Translations under genes and position numbers: made by a program
DNA from: Chitinophaga terrae (ex Kim and Jung 2007)
GTDB lineage: Bacteria > Bacteroidota > Bacteroidia > Chitinophagales > Chitinophagaceae
Assembly: GCF_900107795.1 (NCBI RefSeq)
Contig: NZ_FNRL01000030.1
Location: forward strand, 1-64,000
Direction of reading: 5' to 3'
DNA: 64,000 nt
In this document: positions 52,901 through 61,458 of the stretch, in pieces
Numbering within the stretch: the first letter of the stretch is position 1
Layout of the letters: every line of letters starts with the position of its first letter
Notes under the pieces: model-generated
What the model saw: the letters and a program-made list of their open reading frames with translations, nothing else
Told to the model about the DNA's origin: nothing
Database searches by the model: none

Positions 52901-53287
52901 GATATCAGTTGCAGAACTGGCAATCCCTTTAGGGCTGATAACAATGGTTTTATCAACAAAGGAATATTGAAATAATCTTTTATCCAGGCAGGCATTCAAA
53001 ACGTCAGTCAGTTGCGCCTGGTGCATATTCAGATTTAACGGAGCGACTTGTTGCAGCAGTTTTTCATCGTAGATAAATTCATAACCGGTTTGACGATTGA
53101 TTGCGTTGAATACGTCGTACAGCGGAAGGTTTTTACCCTTGATGCTAACGGTTTGTGAAAAAGTTTTAGCGCTCAGATTAAGAGTGAATACCAATGTCAG
53201 TATTGCAGTTAATCGCATAATCAGGAATAATTTTCTGTGCATACGCCCGCTTATACCACGGACTTTGCATGTACCGAGTAGTTCCAT
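49934..53287 (-). CDS. SusC/RagA family TonB-dependent transducer with STN domain
   Basis: This 1117-residue outer-membrane transporter has a long N-terminal signal (helix FLIMRLTAILTLVFTLNLSAKTFSQ; Met16 and Met24 are alternative starts, though long leaders are common in this group). It then has an STN signalling domain (about 46-118; LPLYDVFNAINRQTGYEFIYD), a carboxypeptidase-regulatory-like domain (about 135-210), a plug (GAVVVTALGIKRSEKTITYATQ; LKGASAAALYGSQGANGVIIV) and a barrel. The STN domain and the FecR and sigma genes upstream indicate control by cell-surface signalling. Confidence 0.95.
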   Translation of the reverse strand: MELLGTCKVRGISGRMHRKLFLIMRLTAILTLVFTLNLSAKTFSQTVSIKGKNLPLYDVFNAINRQTGYEFIYDEKLLQQVAPLNLNMHQAQLTDVLNACLDKRLFQYSFVDKTIVISPKGIASSATDILQQVSPVHGVVKSPAGELLPGVSIQIKGTSKGTITDEKGNFSINANPGDVLVISMVGYESKQVTVGNDKNITVSLAPQDSQLGAVVVTALGIKRSEKTITYATQQVDGLEITKAKDPNLINTLNGKVAGLTISSSSSGVGGSAKVILRGNKSGMNSNQALYVIDGVPMNNNLTNQPTSVYGGSTAYDGGDPISNLNPEDIESISVLKGASAAALYGSQGANGVIIVTTKSGKAGKTLVSLSSGFNVSQAAYKPKFQNSYGQTAPGSTTSWGDKISGGTDNLSSFFQTGTNFTNAISLSAGSEKAQTYFSYANTSARGIEPGNKLGRHNINFKETGHLFNDKLTASADVNYMTQKIDNTPLSGFYFNPLTGLYLYPRGKDLSVYKNQFEVADPSRNYLMTQNWAFDEDVQQNPWWIINRNPNSLDRNRLLLNASLKYDVNSWFNVQARGSIDRITDTYDQKVYAGSQNAVSSPNGVYNFSNNTVTQQYGDLIANFNIPVKDFQITGLIGGSIRDIKTQGIFMNSGKDGLYIPNVFTLQNFQKINANNTGTSPEKHGQWQSVFASANISYKNWLFLDLTARNDWSSALAFTPNMSYFYPSAGLNVILTEVAKLPDFISFAKVRGSYAEVGNSPLPYQSNPAENTIGPGGNIIVSTAIPFKLLKPEKTKSLEFGTEWRFFQSRLNVDLTYYKTNTHGQTMEILAPQGTLYNTYFINAGNIQNEGLEAMVRYDVLKDKNLSWTTGLNFATNKNTIVSLSDQVDRFSLSGQSGANYASQFKVGGSFGDIYGTVLATDNQGRVLIKDGAPVKQGGDMVYLGNANTRWQLGWNNNFAYKNFTFSFLLDGKFGGKVVSITQAMMDSYGVSQASADARNAGGVKVNGVDENNNPVSVVDAQKWYSVVGGREGVSSAYLYDATTIRLREAAIGYMFPIKDKFFKTLKLSLAGRNLLYLSKKAPFDPEQTMSTGNGLSGVDIFMPPATRSYGLTLNASF

Positions 53288-53461
53288 ACATTTGTGTTGT
53301 TGGCTTAAAAAAATCAGTTTCTAACGAGTAAGGGAATTGAAATTGCCAGCATTCACCGGGGGCATTGCAGTGCTTCCGGTTTTTTTTGACAAGTGATGAT
53401 AAGTTTAAGTTTCAATACTGTTCATATTCAAGTGATTAATTCATAAGTGGATTAATATTTA

Positions 53462-54628
53462 CTAGTGACCTGCAGGGACGTGTGGCCTTACCAGGATTTT
53501 GTTTCCATTGAACTCGATGTCTATCAGCTTGGTGGCTGAAAGGATCTGTAATAATGATGATGCATTTTCTCTGCGTGAAATAAGTCCGGTGAACCGTTTG
53601 TCGGACAGATCGCCTTCGTAGGCCACATCTATGTTGTACCACCTGGAGATCTGCCGCATGATTGTATATATATTGGTGTTTCGGAACCTGAATTTGCCAT
53701 CTTTCCAGGCAAGCGCTTGTTCCAGATCTGCTTTCTGAATATTGAAATTGTCGGAGCCCTGCAGCAGCGTACCGCCGTAGCCCGGCGCCAGCAGGCTTTT
53801 GGTATTTCCGTGTACCAGTTGTACAGCGCCCGATTCCAGGGTAGTTACCACTCCCTGTTCATCCGGGTAGGCCATGATATTGAAACTTGTTCCCAGTACA
53901 TCTACCGACATATCGGAGTTGCCTTTTACCTTCACTTTAAAAGGCTGGCTGGCATTGGCCGCTACCTGGAAATAGCCTTCGCCGGTTAGCTCCACGCTTC
54001 TTTCCCCTTTATCGAAGGAGGTAGGGAAACGTATGCTGCTGGCGGCATTCAGCCAAACTTTGGTGCCATCTGCCAGGGTGAGCTGGTATTGACCACCCCG
54101 GGGAGTAACAACTGTATTGTATACCACCTGGTTATCCTGCCCGTTTGACTGGTAGGAGAGCCCTTCCTGGGTATTGACAATACTTGTACTCCCCTGTTGC
54201 GCCAATGACCCTTGAACACTGCTGTCGAGCGGGATTTTTCTGCCGTCGGCCAGCACCAGCATGGCTTTATCAGATCCTGGTTGAATATTAACCGCAACTT
54301 GCCTGGCAGGCTGGGAGGGCGATTTCCTGAGTAACAATGCTCCCCCGATAATAGCAATACCTGCTACCATGGCCGCTGCCATCTGCCATACCTTAAACGG
54401 GAACACCTTGCGGCGGGAGCTATTGAAAACTTCCTCCAGGATCGCTTCTCCATATTCTTCCTTCCATTTGCTTTCTACCGGGGGCGGTTGATATAATGTA
54501 TTCAGTATATCGGCTTTCACCTCCGGCGCATAATCGTCTGACTCGATGAGCGAATGCAAGCGCAACAGCTCTTCATGGCTGATCTGACCAAGTTTGTATT
54601 TTTCGAGCAATTGCTGTAATTCATTCAT
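53462..54628 (-). CDS. FecR family anti-sigma factor
   Basis: This 388-residue anti-sigma factor has a cytosolic N-terminus (LLEKYKLGQISHEELLRLHSLIE), one transmembrane helix near 80-100 (QMAAAMVAGIAIIGGALLL), a periplasmic FecR domain (LADGTKVWLNAASSIRFPTSFDKGERSVELTGEGYFQV) and a C-terminal DUF4974/STN-like domain (FRFRNTNIYTIMRQISRWYNIDVAYEGDLSDKRFTGLI). It lies between the sigma factor gene and the STN-bearing SusC, all on one strand, so it relays the transporter's signal to that sigma factor. Confidence 0.94.
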   Translation of the reverse strand: MNELQQLLEKYKLGQISHEELLRLHSLIESDDYAPEVKADILNTLYQPPPVESKWKEEYGEAILEEVFNSSRRKVFPFKVWQMAAAMVAGIAIIGGALLLRKSPSQPARQVAVNIQPGSDKAMLVLADGRKIPLDSSVQGSLAQQGSTSIVNTQEGLSYQSNGQDNQVVYNTVVTPRGGQYQLTLADGTKVWLNAASSIRFPTSFDKGERSVELTGEGYFQVAANASQPFKVKVKGNSDMSVDVLGTSFNIMAYPDEQGVVTTLESGAVQLVHGNTKSLLAPGYGGTLLQGSDNFNIQKADLEQALAWKDGKFRFRNTNIYTIMRQISRWYNIDVAYEGDLSDKRFTGLISRRENASSLLQILSATKLIDIEFNGNKILVRPHVPAGH

Positions 54629-54735
54629 AAGTTGATGCGTTTAGAAAGTCGGGCAGTTCTAAAGACGCGCAACTATTCCAAAAGGAGTATGCAGGTTAAA
54701 AAAAATTTAACTTTTTTTAAAGAATGGCTGCCAGC

Positions 54736-55359
54736 CTATCTTTTCAGGAGAAGAAGCAACAGGATAGTCAGGGGAATATCATTCTGGATACGCGCTTTTA
54801 CGAAGGCGCGAATCGAATTTGTGGCGAGGCTGATCTGTTTTTTTACTGTATTGACCGAGATGTTAAGCTGGTTGGAGATCTCTTCATTGCTCCAGCCGGC
54901 ATTTTTGGCCAGGTAAACCTTTTTTCTTTCGGGCGGGAGCTGTTCAACAGCCTTATTAACAATATCGGCGTATTCTTTTTGTAACAAAAGGTGATCTGTA
55001 TCGTTCTGGGAATCGGGGAGATGCTTGAAATGGTAGTCCATAGCTTTCAGCCTGACCAGCTGCTTCTTGAACCCATCATATACGCGGTTACGGGTCAGGA
55101 TAAAGAGGTAGTCGCGGAAGCTTTTAACGCCAGACATTTCTTCCCTCTTCAGCCAGATCTTTAAAAAGATCTCCTGGACAATTTCCCTTGCCGCCTGTTC
55201 GTCTTTTAAGTATAACAAGGCCGCATCAAAGACCTGCGGGCTGTAATAGTTAAAAAGTTGAGTGTAAGCAGCGGTATCGCCTTTGGCAACAAGTTGAAGC
55301 AGGAATGATTCGTCTGTTGGCATTTGATTCAGCAAAACCAGTAATTTAGACTCGAACAA
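54736..55359 (-). CDS. ECF RNA polymerase sigma factor
   Basis: This 207-residue sigma-70 factor has region 2 (YTQLFNYYSPQVFDAALLYLKDEQAAREIVQEIFLKIWLKR, about 32-72) and region 4 (about 135-190; AVEQLPPERKKVYLAKNAGWSNEEISNQLNISVNTVKKQI). A C-terminal hydrophobic tail (IPLTILLLLLLKR) is unusual for a soluble sigma factor but recurs in Bacteroidota ECF factors and may touch the membrane. It heads the FecR-SusC-SusD run. Confidence 0.93.
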   Translation of the reverse strand: MFESKLLVLLNQMPTDESFLLQLVAKGDTAAYTQLFNYYSPQVFDAALLYLKDEQAAREIVQEIFLKIWLKREEMSGVKSFRDYLFILTRNRVYDGFKKQLVRLKAMDYHFKHLPDSQNDTDHLLLQKEYADIVNKAVEQLPPERKKVYLAKNAGWSNEEISNQLNISVNTVKKQISLATNSIRAFVKARIQNDIPLTILLLLLLKR

Positions 55360-55571
55360 TTAAGGTGAATAAAAGTAAATTTAGGGGAGACAAAATTAAT
55401 AATAAAATAAAATATCGCCGGGCCGGGATGGTTATATTGTATAGTAAGAAATAATTATGTAAGTTTATTTTCTATGCGCGACAGGCTTAGGATCGCTGGC
55501 ACCATCACCATTTAATACGCATATCTGATGCGTTGCTGAAAAATATCTTCGTTACCAATAAATCCTGAATT

Positions 55572-56063
55572 ATGAATGAATACCAGTTCTGGCAGGTCAT
55601 TGAAGATGCCTGGGCCGCTTCTCCTGAATTGCTGAAGATGCGTAACGAGGTATTGAAAACAAATGATGCCGCTATTATCGAAGATCTGACGGGAAGCGTA
55701 TATGGTCCTATTACCAATAATATCCGCGATATTTTGCTGACCCTCAGCAAAGAAGAGCTGACCCGGTTCAATCGCTGGATGGAACAAAAGCTTTACCAGA
55801 TCGACAGGAAGGAGGTTCAGGCCTATACAGACGGGAGCGACGACGGGTTCCTCTATTGCCGCTGTTTTATTGTAGGCATGGGAAAAGATTATTATGAAAA
55901 GATCGACCAGGACCCTTCCCTGGCTACCTGCGACGCAGAAGCTGAAATTGTTGGATTTATTGGTTATGTTGTGTATGAAGAATTATTTAAAGAAGAATTT
56001 GAAAGATTTGCAGAACATTGCATAGAAAGTTGCTCCAACCGGGCTGGCTGGGCGGAGGCTTAA
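55572..56063 (+). CDS. DUF4240-like protein
   Basis: This 163-residue cytosolic protein begins MNEYQFWQVIEDAWAASPEL and contains LLTLSKEELTRFNRWMEQKLYQIDRKEVQAY and DGFLYCRCFIVGMGKDYYEKIDQDPSL, the pattern of the DUF4240 family, whose function is not established. It lies 36 bp before a secreted lipocalin-like gene on the same strand and may be co-transcribed with it. Confidence 0.75.
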   Translation: MNEYQFWQVIEDAWAASPELLKMRNEVLKTNDAAIIEDLTGSVYGPITNNIRDILLTLSKEELTRFNRWMEQKLYQIDRKEVQAYTDGSDDGFLYCRCFIVGMGKDYYEKIDQDPSLATCDAEAEIVGFIGYVVYEELFKEEFERFAEHCIESCSNRAGWAEA

Positions 56064-56098
56064 ACCTGTATTCGAGTTATTACCTTAAAGCTTATGTT

Positions 56099-56797
56099 AT
56101 GAAAACACTATCTGTAATGCTGGCGTTATGTTTTTCCCTGTTAGGAAAATTAACCGCCCAACAAGCCCCCATTGGCGCATGGAAGTCCACGAACGGCGAT
56201 GTAACCAGCATTTTGCTCATCACTCCAACCTGGTTCACCGTTACAGATTACAAGGAAAAAGAATTCCTTTCCAGCTACGGCGGTACATGGAAAGGCGGCG
56301 AAAACGGAGAAGTGGCCATCACCATGTATTACAATACCAGTGATAAGTCACAGGTTGGCCAGACCTCTAAAGTGCCTGTCAGTATGGACAATGGGCGTTT
56401 AACTACCTCCGGGGGCGGCGTTTCCCAGGAATGGACAAAAATCGACGACGGCGAAGGACCACTTGCAGGCAACTGGCGTATCACGTCCCGGGAACAGGAC
56501 GGTAAGATGAACTCCATTCCCCTGGCCGCCAGGAGAACGCTTAAAATCCTCACAGGCACCCGCTTTCAATGGGTTGCTATTAATACAGAAACCGGCGAGT
56601 TCTTCGGATCAGGAGGAGGTACGTATACTTTTAAAGACGGTACCTATACTGAGAAACTGGAATTCTTTTCCAGGGACAATTCCCGCGTTGGCGCATCATT
56701 GTCTTTTAAAGGCAAAGTGGAAGGCGATAACTGGGATCACTCAGGACTAAGTTCCAAAGGTGACCCGATCCACGAGATCTGGACCCGGACAGAATAG
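56099..56797 (+). CDS. secreted lipocalin-like protein
   Basis: The likely start is MKTLSVMLALCFSLLGKLTAQQ, giving a 232-residue exported protein; the frame is open further upstream but overlaps the DUF4240 gene. Two similar halves follow the signal (IGAWKSTNGDVTSILLITPTWFTVTDY..., then LAGNWRITSREQDG...RRTLKILTGTRFQWVAINTETGEFFGSGGGTYTF). Each looks like a small lipocalin-type beta barrel of the DUF4488 kind, so this is an internal tandem duplication. The ligand is unknown. Confidence 0.75.
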   Translation: MKTLSVMLALCFSLLGKLTAQQAPIGAWKSTNGDVTSILLITPTWFTVTDYKEKEFLSSYGGTWKGGENGEVAITMYYNTSDKSQVGQTSKVPVSMDNGRLTTSGGGVSQEWTKIDDGEGPLAGNWRITSREQDGKMNSIPLAARRTLKILTGTRFQWVAINTETGEFFGSGGGTYTFKDGTYTEKLEFFSRDNSRVGASLSFKGKVEGDNWDHSGLSSKGDPIHEIWTRTE

Positions 56798-56820
56798 TTG
56801 CCGGCAAAACAATATAAATG

Positions 56821-56872
56821 GAAAAGGGGCGTAAGATCTTTCCTTACAGGAATACATCTTACGCCCCTTTCA
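56821..56872. terminator. bidirectional terminator between convergent genes
   Basis: AAAGGGGCGTAAGAT (56823-56837) pairs perfectly over 15 bp with ATCTTACGCCCCTTT (56856-56870). A-rich sequence precedes it and T-rich sequence ends it. Confidence 0.8.
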
Positions 56873-56890
56873 GATATCTTAACCGGTTAA

Positions 56891-58819
56891 CTACCAGCCA
56901 ATGCCATAGTCTTCGCCATGGTTGCTGCTTCCGCCCCAGAGCGAACCATGGGCGCTGTCGATATAGATGGCGTTAATAGGCCCGCTTGTTCTTTCTCCAA
57001 AACTCAGATGGTAGCCCATCTGCTCCAATGCCTTCCGGGTTGCTTCAGGCGTATTTTTATTCAACAGGATCTCGCCAGGGTGAGGGGCCCTGTCTTTGAT
57101 CGTAGAGCCGCCTAACGAAAGCCATAGTTGATTGGTATTGATATTGGAGGCTTCCGACGCCTGTTGTACGGTCATCCCGAATTCCACTACGTTCAGGAAG
57201 AACTGCAGCAGGTTCTGATCCTGCGTATCGCCTCCCTGTACGCCAAAACAGAGGTATGGTCTGCCATTTTTCAACGCCATGGAAGGAGTTAAGGTAACCC
57301 GCGGACGTTTGCCGGGAGCTATTACGTTAAAGGGGCAGATAGCCGAATCGAGCACAAAGCTCTGCGCCCGCTGGCTCATACCTACTCCTGTTTTTCCTGC
57401 TATGCAGGCAGGCAGCCATCCGCCGCTGGGGGTGATAGAAACCACCCAACCGTCTTTGTCTGCCGCTTCCACGCTGGTAGTGCCTCTCCACAAACGGTCC
57501 ATATAAGCGCTGTCGGGGCCCTGGTAAGCGTAAAGCGCATCTGTATTACCAGTGTTCAGCAGGGTGGTGGCGTCGTGTTTCGGAACAAAGCCGCCGGGCT
57601 TACGCCCTGAAGTGGTATCGGCCAACTGCGCCCGCTCCTCCAGGAAATGGAGATATGGATTGGTTTTGCCGATGTACGGATACGGATCTCCGGGGCCGGT
57701 ATTCGCATCGTTCATGGTAGTATTGATCTGCGCAGCCCTGGCCTTTGCATAGTCTTTATTTAACAGGCCTGCAATGGCGGGGTTCTTATTAAAAGCAGGA
57801 TCGCCATAATAAAAATCCCTGTCGGCAAATGTCATATTCATGGTCTGGTACAGGGTATGGATATATTCTTTAGAGTTATACCCCATTTTCTTCAGATCAA
57901 AATTTTCCAGGATGTTCAGGCTTTGCAGCAGCATAGGCCCCTGGGTCCATTCCTGCAGCTTGTATACTTCAATGCCTTTATAGTTGGTGTGCAAAGGCGC
58001 TTCTTCAACAGGTTTCCAGCGGGCAAGATCTTCCAGGGTGATCAACCCTCCCTGTTCCTGGCATCCTCTCACAAATTCTTTTGCAATATCCCCTTTGTAA
58101 AAACGGTCATAAGCTGCCATGATAGCGGCTTTACGGCTTTTGCCCTGTTTCAGGGCGGCAGTTTCCGCTTCTACCATTTTGGTGAGTGTTGCCAGCAGGT
58201 CTTTCTGTACAAAGATCTCTCCTGCTTCGGGGGCCTCTCTTTTTTCGCCCGGGTGGGTAAGGAATACAGCTTTGCTGTACGGCCATTCCTTGATATATTT
58301 CTTTCCTCTTTCTATGCTGTTGGCAGTCTGGGCGTCGATCGGGTAACCAGCCGCCATTTCCATGGCCGGCGCCAGCACTTGTTTAAGGCTCATGGTGCCG
58401 TAGTTGGCCAGCATATAACATAAGCCGCCGGGTGTACCAGGCGTTACAGCCGCCAGCGGGCCATATTCCGGTGGGAAATCGTATCCTTTGCTTTTATAGT
58501 ATTCAGGTGTTGCACCGGTAGGAGCTACGCCCAATGCGTTGATGGCGATCACTTTACCGGTTTTGGGATTGTAGATAAGCGCCTGGGTTTCGCCTCCCCA
58601 GCTTAATACATCCCACATAGTGCAGGTAGCGGCCAGCATGGCGCAGGCGGCATCTACGGCGTTCCCGTGTTGCTGGAAGATCATGGCGCCTGCCGTAGCA
58701 GCCAGCGGTTTGCCTGTAACGGCCATCCAGTTCCTGCCATGCAACGGCGGTTTCTGAGTTTGTTGTGCCTGCGCTGCGGAAACGGAGAGCAGCAGCGCAA
58801 AAAGGAGTAAGCGTTTCAT
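56891..58819 (-). CDS. gamma-glutamyltransferase-like N-terminal-nucleophile hydrolase
   Basis: This 642-residue exported proenzyme (Sec signal 1-19, SAAQAQQ) has the GGT fold. The processing site and nucleophile Thr are in RGTTSVEAADKDGWVV (T447), so it should self-cleave into large and small subunits. The large-subunit motif GNAVDAACAMLAAT is present. However, the region where classical GGTs carry the alpha-carboxylate-binding Arg (D-x-RE-x-AP) reads NALGVAPTGATPEYY here, with no Arg. It may therefore act on something other than glutathione, as do GGT-like acylases. It ends a minus-strand run with DinB and Dabb genes. Confidence 0.85.
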   Translation of the reverse strand: MKRLLLFALLLSVSAAQAQQTQKPPLHGRNWMAVTGKPLAATAGAMIFQQHGNAVDAACAMLAATCTMWDVLSWGGETQALIYNPKTGKVIAINALGVAPTGATPEYYKSKGYDFPPEYGPLAAVTPGTPGGLCYMLANYGTMSLKQVLAPAMEMAAGYPIDAQTANSIERGKKYIKEWPYSKAVFLTHPGEKREAPEAGEIFVQKDLLATLTKMVEAETAALKQGKSRKAAIMAAYDRFYKGDIAKEFVRGCQEQGGLITLEDLARWKPVEEAPLHTNYKGIEVYKLQEWTQGPMLLQSLNILENFDLKKMGYNSKEYIHTLYQTMNMTFADRDFYYGDPAFNKNPAIAGLLNKDYAKARAAQINTTMNDANTGPGDPYPYIGKTNPYLHFLEERAQLADTTSGRKPGGFVPKHDATTLLNTGNTDALYAYQGPDSAYMDRLWRGTTSVEAADKDGWVVSITPSGGWLPACIAGKTGVGMSQRAQSFVLDSAICPFNVIAPGKRPRVTLTPSMALKNGRPYLCFGVQGGDTQDQNLLQFFLNVVEFGMTVQQASEASNINTNQLWLSLGGSTIKDRAPHPGEILLNKNTPEATRKALEQMGYHLSFGERTSGPINAIYIDSAHGSLWGGSSNHGEDYGIGW

Positions 58820-58846
58820 ATAGGCGAATGTAAAAAAAATCAGAAC

Positions 58847-59353
58847 TTATCTTGTGGTGATCCCTGATTTTAATATCCTGACCGTTACCATCAACTGTCC
58901 GGTATGCCGCATAGTATGTTCAGCGGCGTGGAATAACAAACCTATTACCGTAGAAGGAAGTTGTTTCCTTCCCACTCCCCTGAAATCAGTTAAACTGTCT
59001 TCCGGGGTAACGATCAGCTGCATAAGCGCTGCATGCACCTGTTTGTTGAAATGATCCAGAAGTTCTTCCAATGATCCTGTTGGTTTTCCTTCTGCCGCCA
59101 GGTAATCGAACTGTCGCTGGGTTAACGGCTGACTGGTGGCATAGGTGAAGAGCCTGTCCAACACTCCGGCCATATGTTGCAGGTGAAAGCCCGGCGAGGC
59201 CGATCCTGCTGGTTGTTCCCAGAGAAGGGATTCCGGAAAGTCTTGCATTAATTCATTTACTTCCTGGTTTGCCTGCAATAAAGCATGGGCAACAGGTTGC
59301 AACAACGCCGGAACTCCTTCTACCGGTCCGGCCATCCAATACTCAGTGGCCAT
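58847..59353 (-). CDS. DinB-fold metal-binding protein
   Basis: This 168-residue four-helix-bundle protein has the DinB/YfiT metal-site histidines: FHLQHMAGVLDRLF (first His region) and LFHAAEHTMRHTGQLMVTV (C-terminal pair). The family includes thiol transferases that use bacillithiol or similar thiols and many members of unknown function. It lies 27 bp upstream of the GGT-like gene and 11 bp after the Dabb gene, all on one strand; a thiol link with the GGT-like enzyme is possible but unproven. Confidence 0.82.
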   Translation of the reverse strand: MATEYWMAGPVEGVPALLQPVAHALLQANQEVNELMQDFPESLLWEQPAGSASPGFHLQHMAGVLDRLFTYATSQPLTQRQFDYLAAEGKPTGSLEELLDHFNKQVHAALMQLIVTPEDSLTDFRGVGRKQLPSTVIGLLFHAAEHTMRHTGQLMVTVRILKSGITTR

Positions 59354-59364
59354 ATTTACTGGGT

Positions 59365-59775
59365 TTAAACATTTGCAATATCGTATACTACCACTTTGTC
59401 CCAGAGGTGACTGTAGTTTTTAATAAACTCCTGGTGAACAGGGTGGTCCTGGTATACTGCTTGCCCCTTTAAGTCGTTGAAGAACAACAGTTCGGAAACT
59501 GCCCAGCTTTTATCTACCACGTCTCTTTTCTCAGTGTCTGCAACGATGCCGACCTGTATGTCTTTCACTGTTTCGATTTTTGCCAGGGTTTTTACGCCTT
59601 CAACCAGTTTGTCTCTGTCTTCTTTGGAATCCGGGTTTTTCAACCAGAAAAACACGTGGTGAACGATTGGGTATTTTTTTGCCATATTATTAGAGGGTAT
59701 TGCTGCAGCAGCGGTAGTGCCAACGGCCAATGCGGCTGCGGTTCCTAAAAATTTCCTTCTGTCTGTGTTGCTCAT
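59365..59775 (-). CDS. Tat-exported Dabb (stress-responsive alpha/beta barrel) protein
   Basis: The start chosen is MSNTDRRKFLGTAAALAVG, which opens a twin-arginine signal (cleavage near residue 27) and gives 136 residues. The mature part is a dimeric alpha-beta barrel domain (YPIVHHVFFWLKNPDSKEDRDKLVEGVKTLAKIETVKDIQVG... ending YDIANV) of the Dabb family. Exported single-domain members are common in Chitinophagaceae and Cytophagales; their role is unknown. It is first in the Dabb-DinB-GGT run. Confidence 0.85.
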   Translation of the reverse strand: MSNTDRRKFLGTAAALAVGTTAAAAIPSNNMAKKYPIVHHVFFWLKNPDSKEDRDKLVEGVKTLAKIETVKDIQVGIVADTEKRDVVDKSWAVSELLFFNDLKGQAVYQDHPVHQEFIKNYSHLWDKVVVYDIANV

Positions 59776-59901
59776 ATTAAAAATAGTTCTGGCCTGAAAA
59801 TAATAAACCTGGACCAAATATTCTAGAAAGATAAATAACCTTAACCTGTTCGCCCCTAATATTCAGGGTTTCGTACCATTTGGGAATTTCATCCCGATAC
59901 T

Positions 59902-61449
59902 ATGAGTAATATTGCCTTAAATAATCTCAGGAGTATGACCCAATTCAAAAAAATTGAATTTGCTATAGTTACGGGTATTTTTTTATTGCTGATGTTCTCG
60001 CTGCTGTATCCGAGTATCATATATAACGTATTTGAATTGCAGCGGATCTACGGGTATAAGTTCGCCAGGTACGACCAGGTGTTCGACTATTACCTGCATT
60101 ACCTGATCCCTTCCCTTGGCCGGATCATGCTGGTTTATGTCAGTTTCCTGCTGGTTAACTTCATTATATTGCCCAAATACCTGGAAACCGGCAAATGGGC
60201 GCCTGGGATATTGTTGCTGGTACCGGTAGGGTTATTCTATTTTATTTTCATGATGGTAGCCAATTCCTACTACTACGGCTATCTCTTTGGCGTGTATAAA
60301 ACGATCAGGGGAGCTAACATGCACTTCGCCAAATCGGCCTTTATTGTTACCCTGTTTTCAGCGTTGGTGTATGTTTTTTACTACTACTGCCGGAAGCTGT
60401 TCGTGGATAAACTGTATTCCCGCTTCTTTACAGATCCTGTATTCCGCAAAATGATGACAGAGATCCTGTGGGCGTCGGGCTTGTTCGTTGCTTTGTTCTG
60501 CCTGTCGTTCAGCGATTCGAGGGACCTTGGGCTCCTGATATTCTTCTTTGGCCCTTCCCAGATAGCCGTGTTCTTTATTTTGCGTTACCGGGTTTTCCCC
60601 CAGTTTACAGAAGAGCACAGGAATAAATGGCTCCTGGCAAGGGATGGGATACTGACCATTATTATCTGCAATACCATCATTTCGCTCATCTGCAGGGCGC
60701 TTTTTCATGGCGACGGCGGAAATATTGCAGCCCTGTGGGGTATCGGATGCTTTATTTCATTATTCATAGTTGCGCCAACCGACTGGTTTTTATACCGTTC
60801 CCAGTTGAGTCAGCAGAAAACAGTGGTCAGCCTGAAGAAAGCGCTGGGACATTCTTCCGCAAACCTGGATTTCCTGCGCTCCCAGATCAATCCCCATTTC
60901 CTGTTCAATGCTCTCAATACCCTTTATGGTACCGCTTTACAGGAAGAAGCTCCGCGTACAAGCGAAGGGATCCAGAAACTGGGAGATATGATGCGTTTTA
61001 TGCTGCACGATAATAACCTGGCGAAAATTTCGTTGGAGAAAGAGATCACGTACTTACAGAATTATATAGATCTGCAGCGATTAAGGGTGATGTCGTCGCC
61101 CGATATCATAATAGAAGTGAATATCGACGAAAGTGATTGTAATCATGAGATTGCGCCCATGTTGTTGATCCCTTTTGTAGAAAATGCCTTTAAACATGGA
61201 ATCAGCTTGCGTCGTCGTTCCAAGATCACTATATCAATGAGCTGTAACAGCAGGCAGATCTTCTTCGATGTTTATAACAGTGTACATCCCCGCCCTGAAA
61301 ACGACCCGGAGAAAGATGGAATGGGCATCGGTTTGAAAAATGTAAAAGAACGTTTATCGTTATTATATCCTAATAACCATGAATTGAGCATACGCAAGAC
61401 AGCCAGCGAGTTTTTTGTACACCTGACGATCAATGTTAACAATCAATAA
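59902..61449 (+). CDS. LytS/YehU-type sensor histidine kinase
   Basis: This 515-residue kinase has about eight transmembrane segments in residues 25-305. The phospho-acceptor domain His_kinase follows, with RSQINPHFLFNALNTLYG (H332). The ATPase has an N box LLIPFVENAFKHGIS and a G box DGMGIGLKNVKERLSLLYP. Kinases of this type pair with LytTR response regulators, and one is encoded two genes downstream. Met12 is an alternative start. Its input signal is not evident from the membrane domain. Confidence 0.93.
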   Translation: MSNIALNNLRSMTQFKKIEFAIVTGIFLLLMFSLLYPSIIYNVFELQRIYGYKFARYDQVFDYYLHYLIPSLGRIMLVYVSFLLVNFIILPKYLETGKWAPGILLLVPVGLFYFIFMMVANSYYYGYLFGVYKTIRGANMHFAKSAFIVTLFSALVYVFYYYCRKLFVDKLYSRFFTDPVFRKMMTEILWASGLFVALFCLSFSDSRDLGLLIFFFGPSQIAVFFILRYRVFPQFTEEHRNKWLLARDGILTIIICNTIISLICRALFHGDGGNIAALWGIGCFISLFIVAPTDWFLYRSQLSQQKTVVSLKKALGHSSANLDFLRSQINPHFLFNALNTLYGTALQEEAPRTSEGIQKLGDMMRFMLHDNNLAKISLEKEITYLQNYIDLQRLRVMSSPDIIIEVNIDESDCNHEIAPMLLIPFVENAFKHGISLRRRSKITISMSCNSRQIFFDVYNSVHPRPENDPEKDGMGIGLKNVKERLSLLYPNNHELSIRKTASEFFVHLTINVNNQ

Positions 61450-61458
61450 TAACGGAGA

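Noticed and set aside
46478..53287. GH9 enzyme and the neighbouring SusC/SusD pair considered as one cellulose-utilisation operon
   Set aside because: They are convergent with a hairpin between them, and nothing in the sequence shows joint control. They may still be functionally linked.
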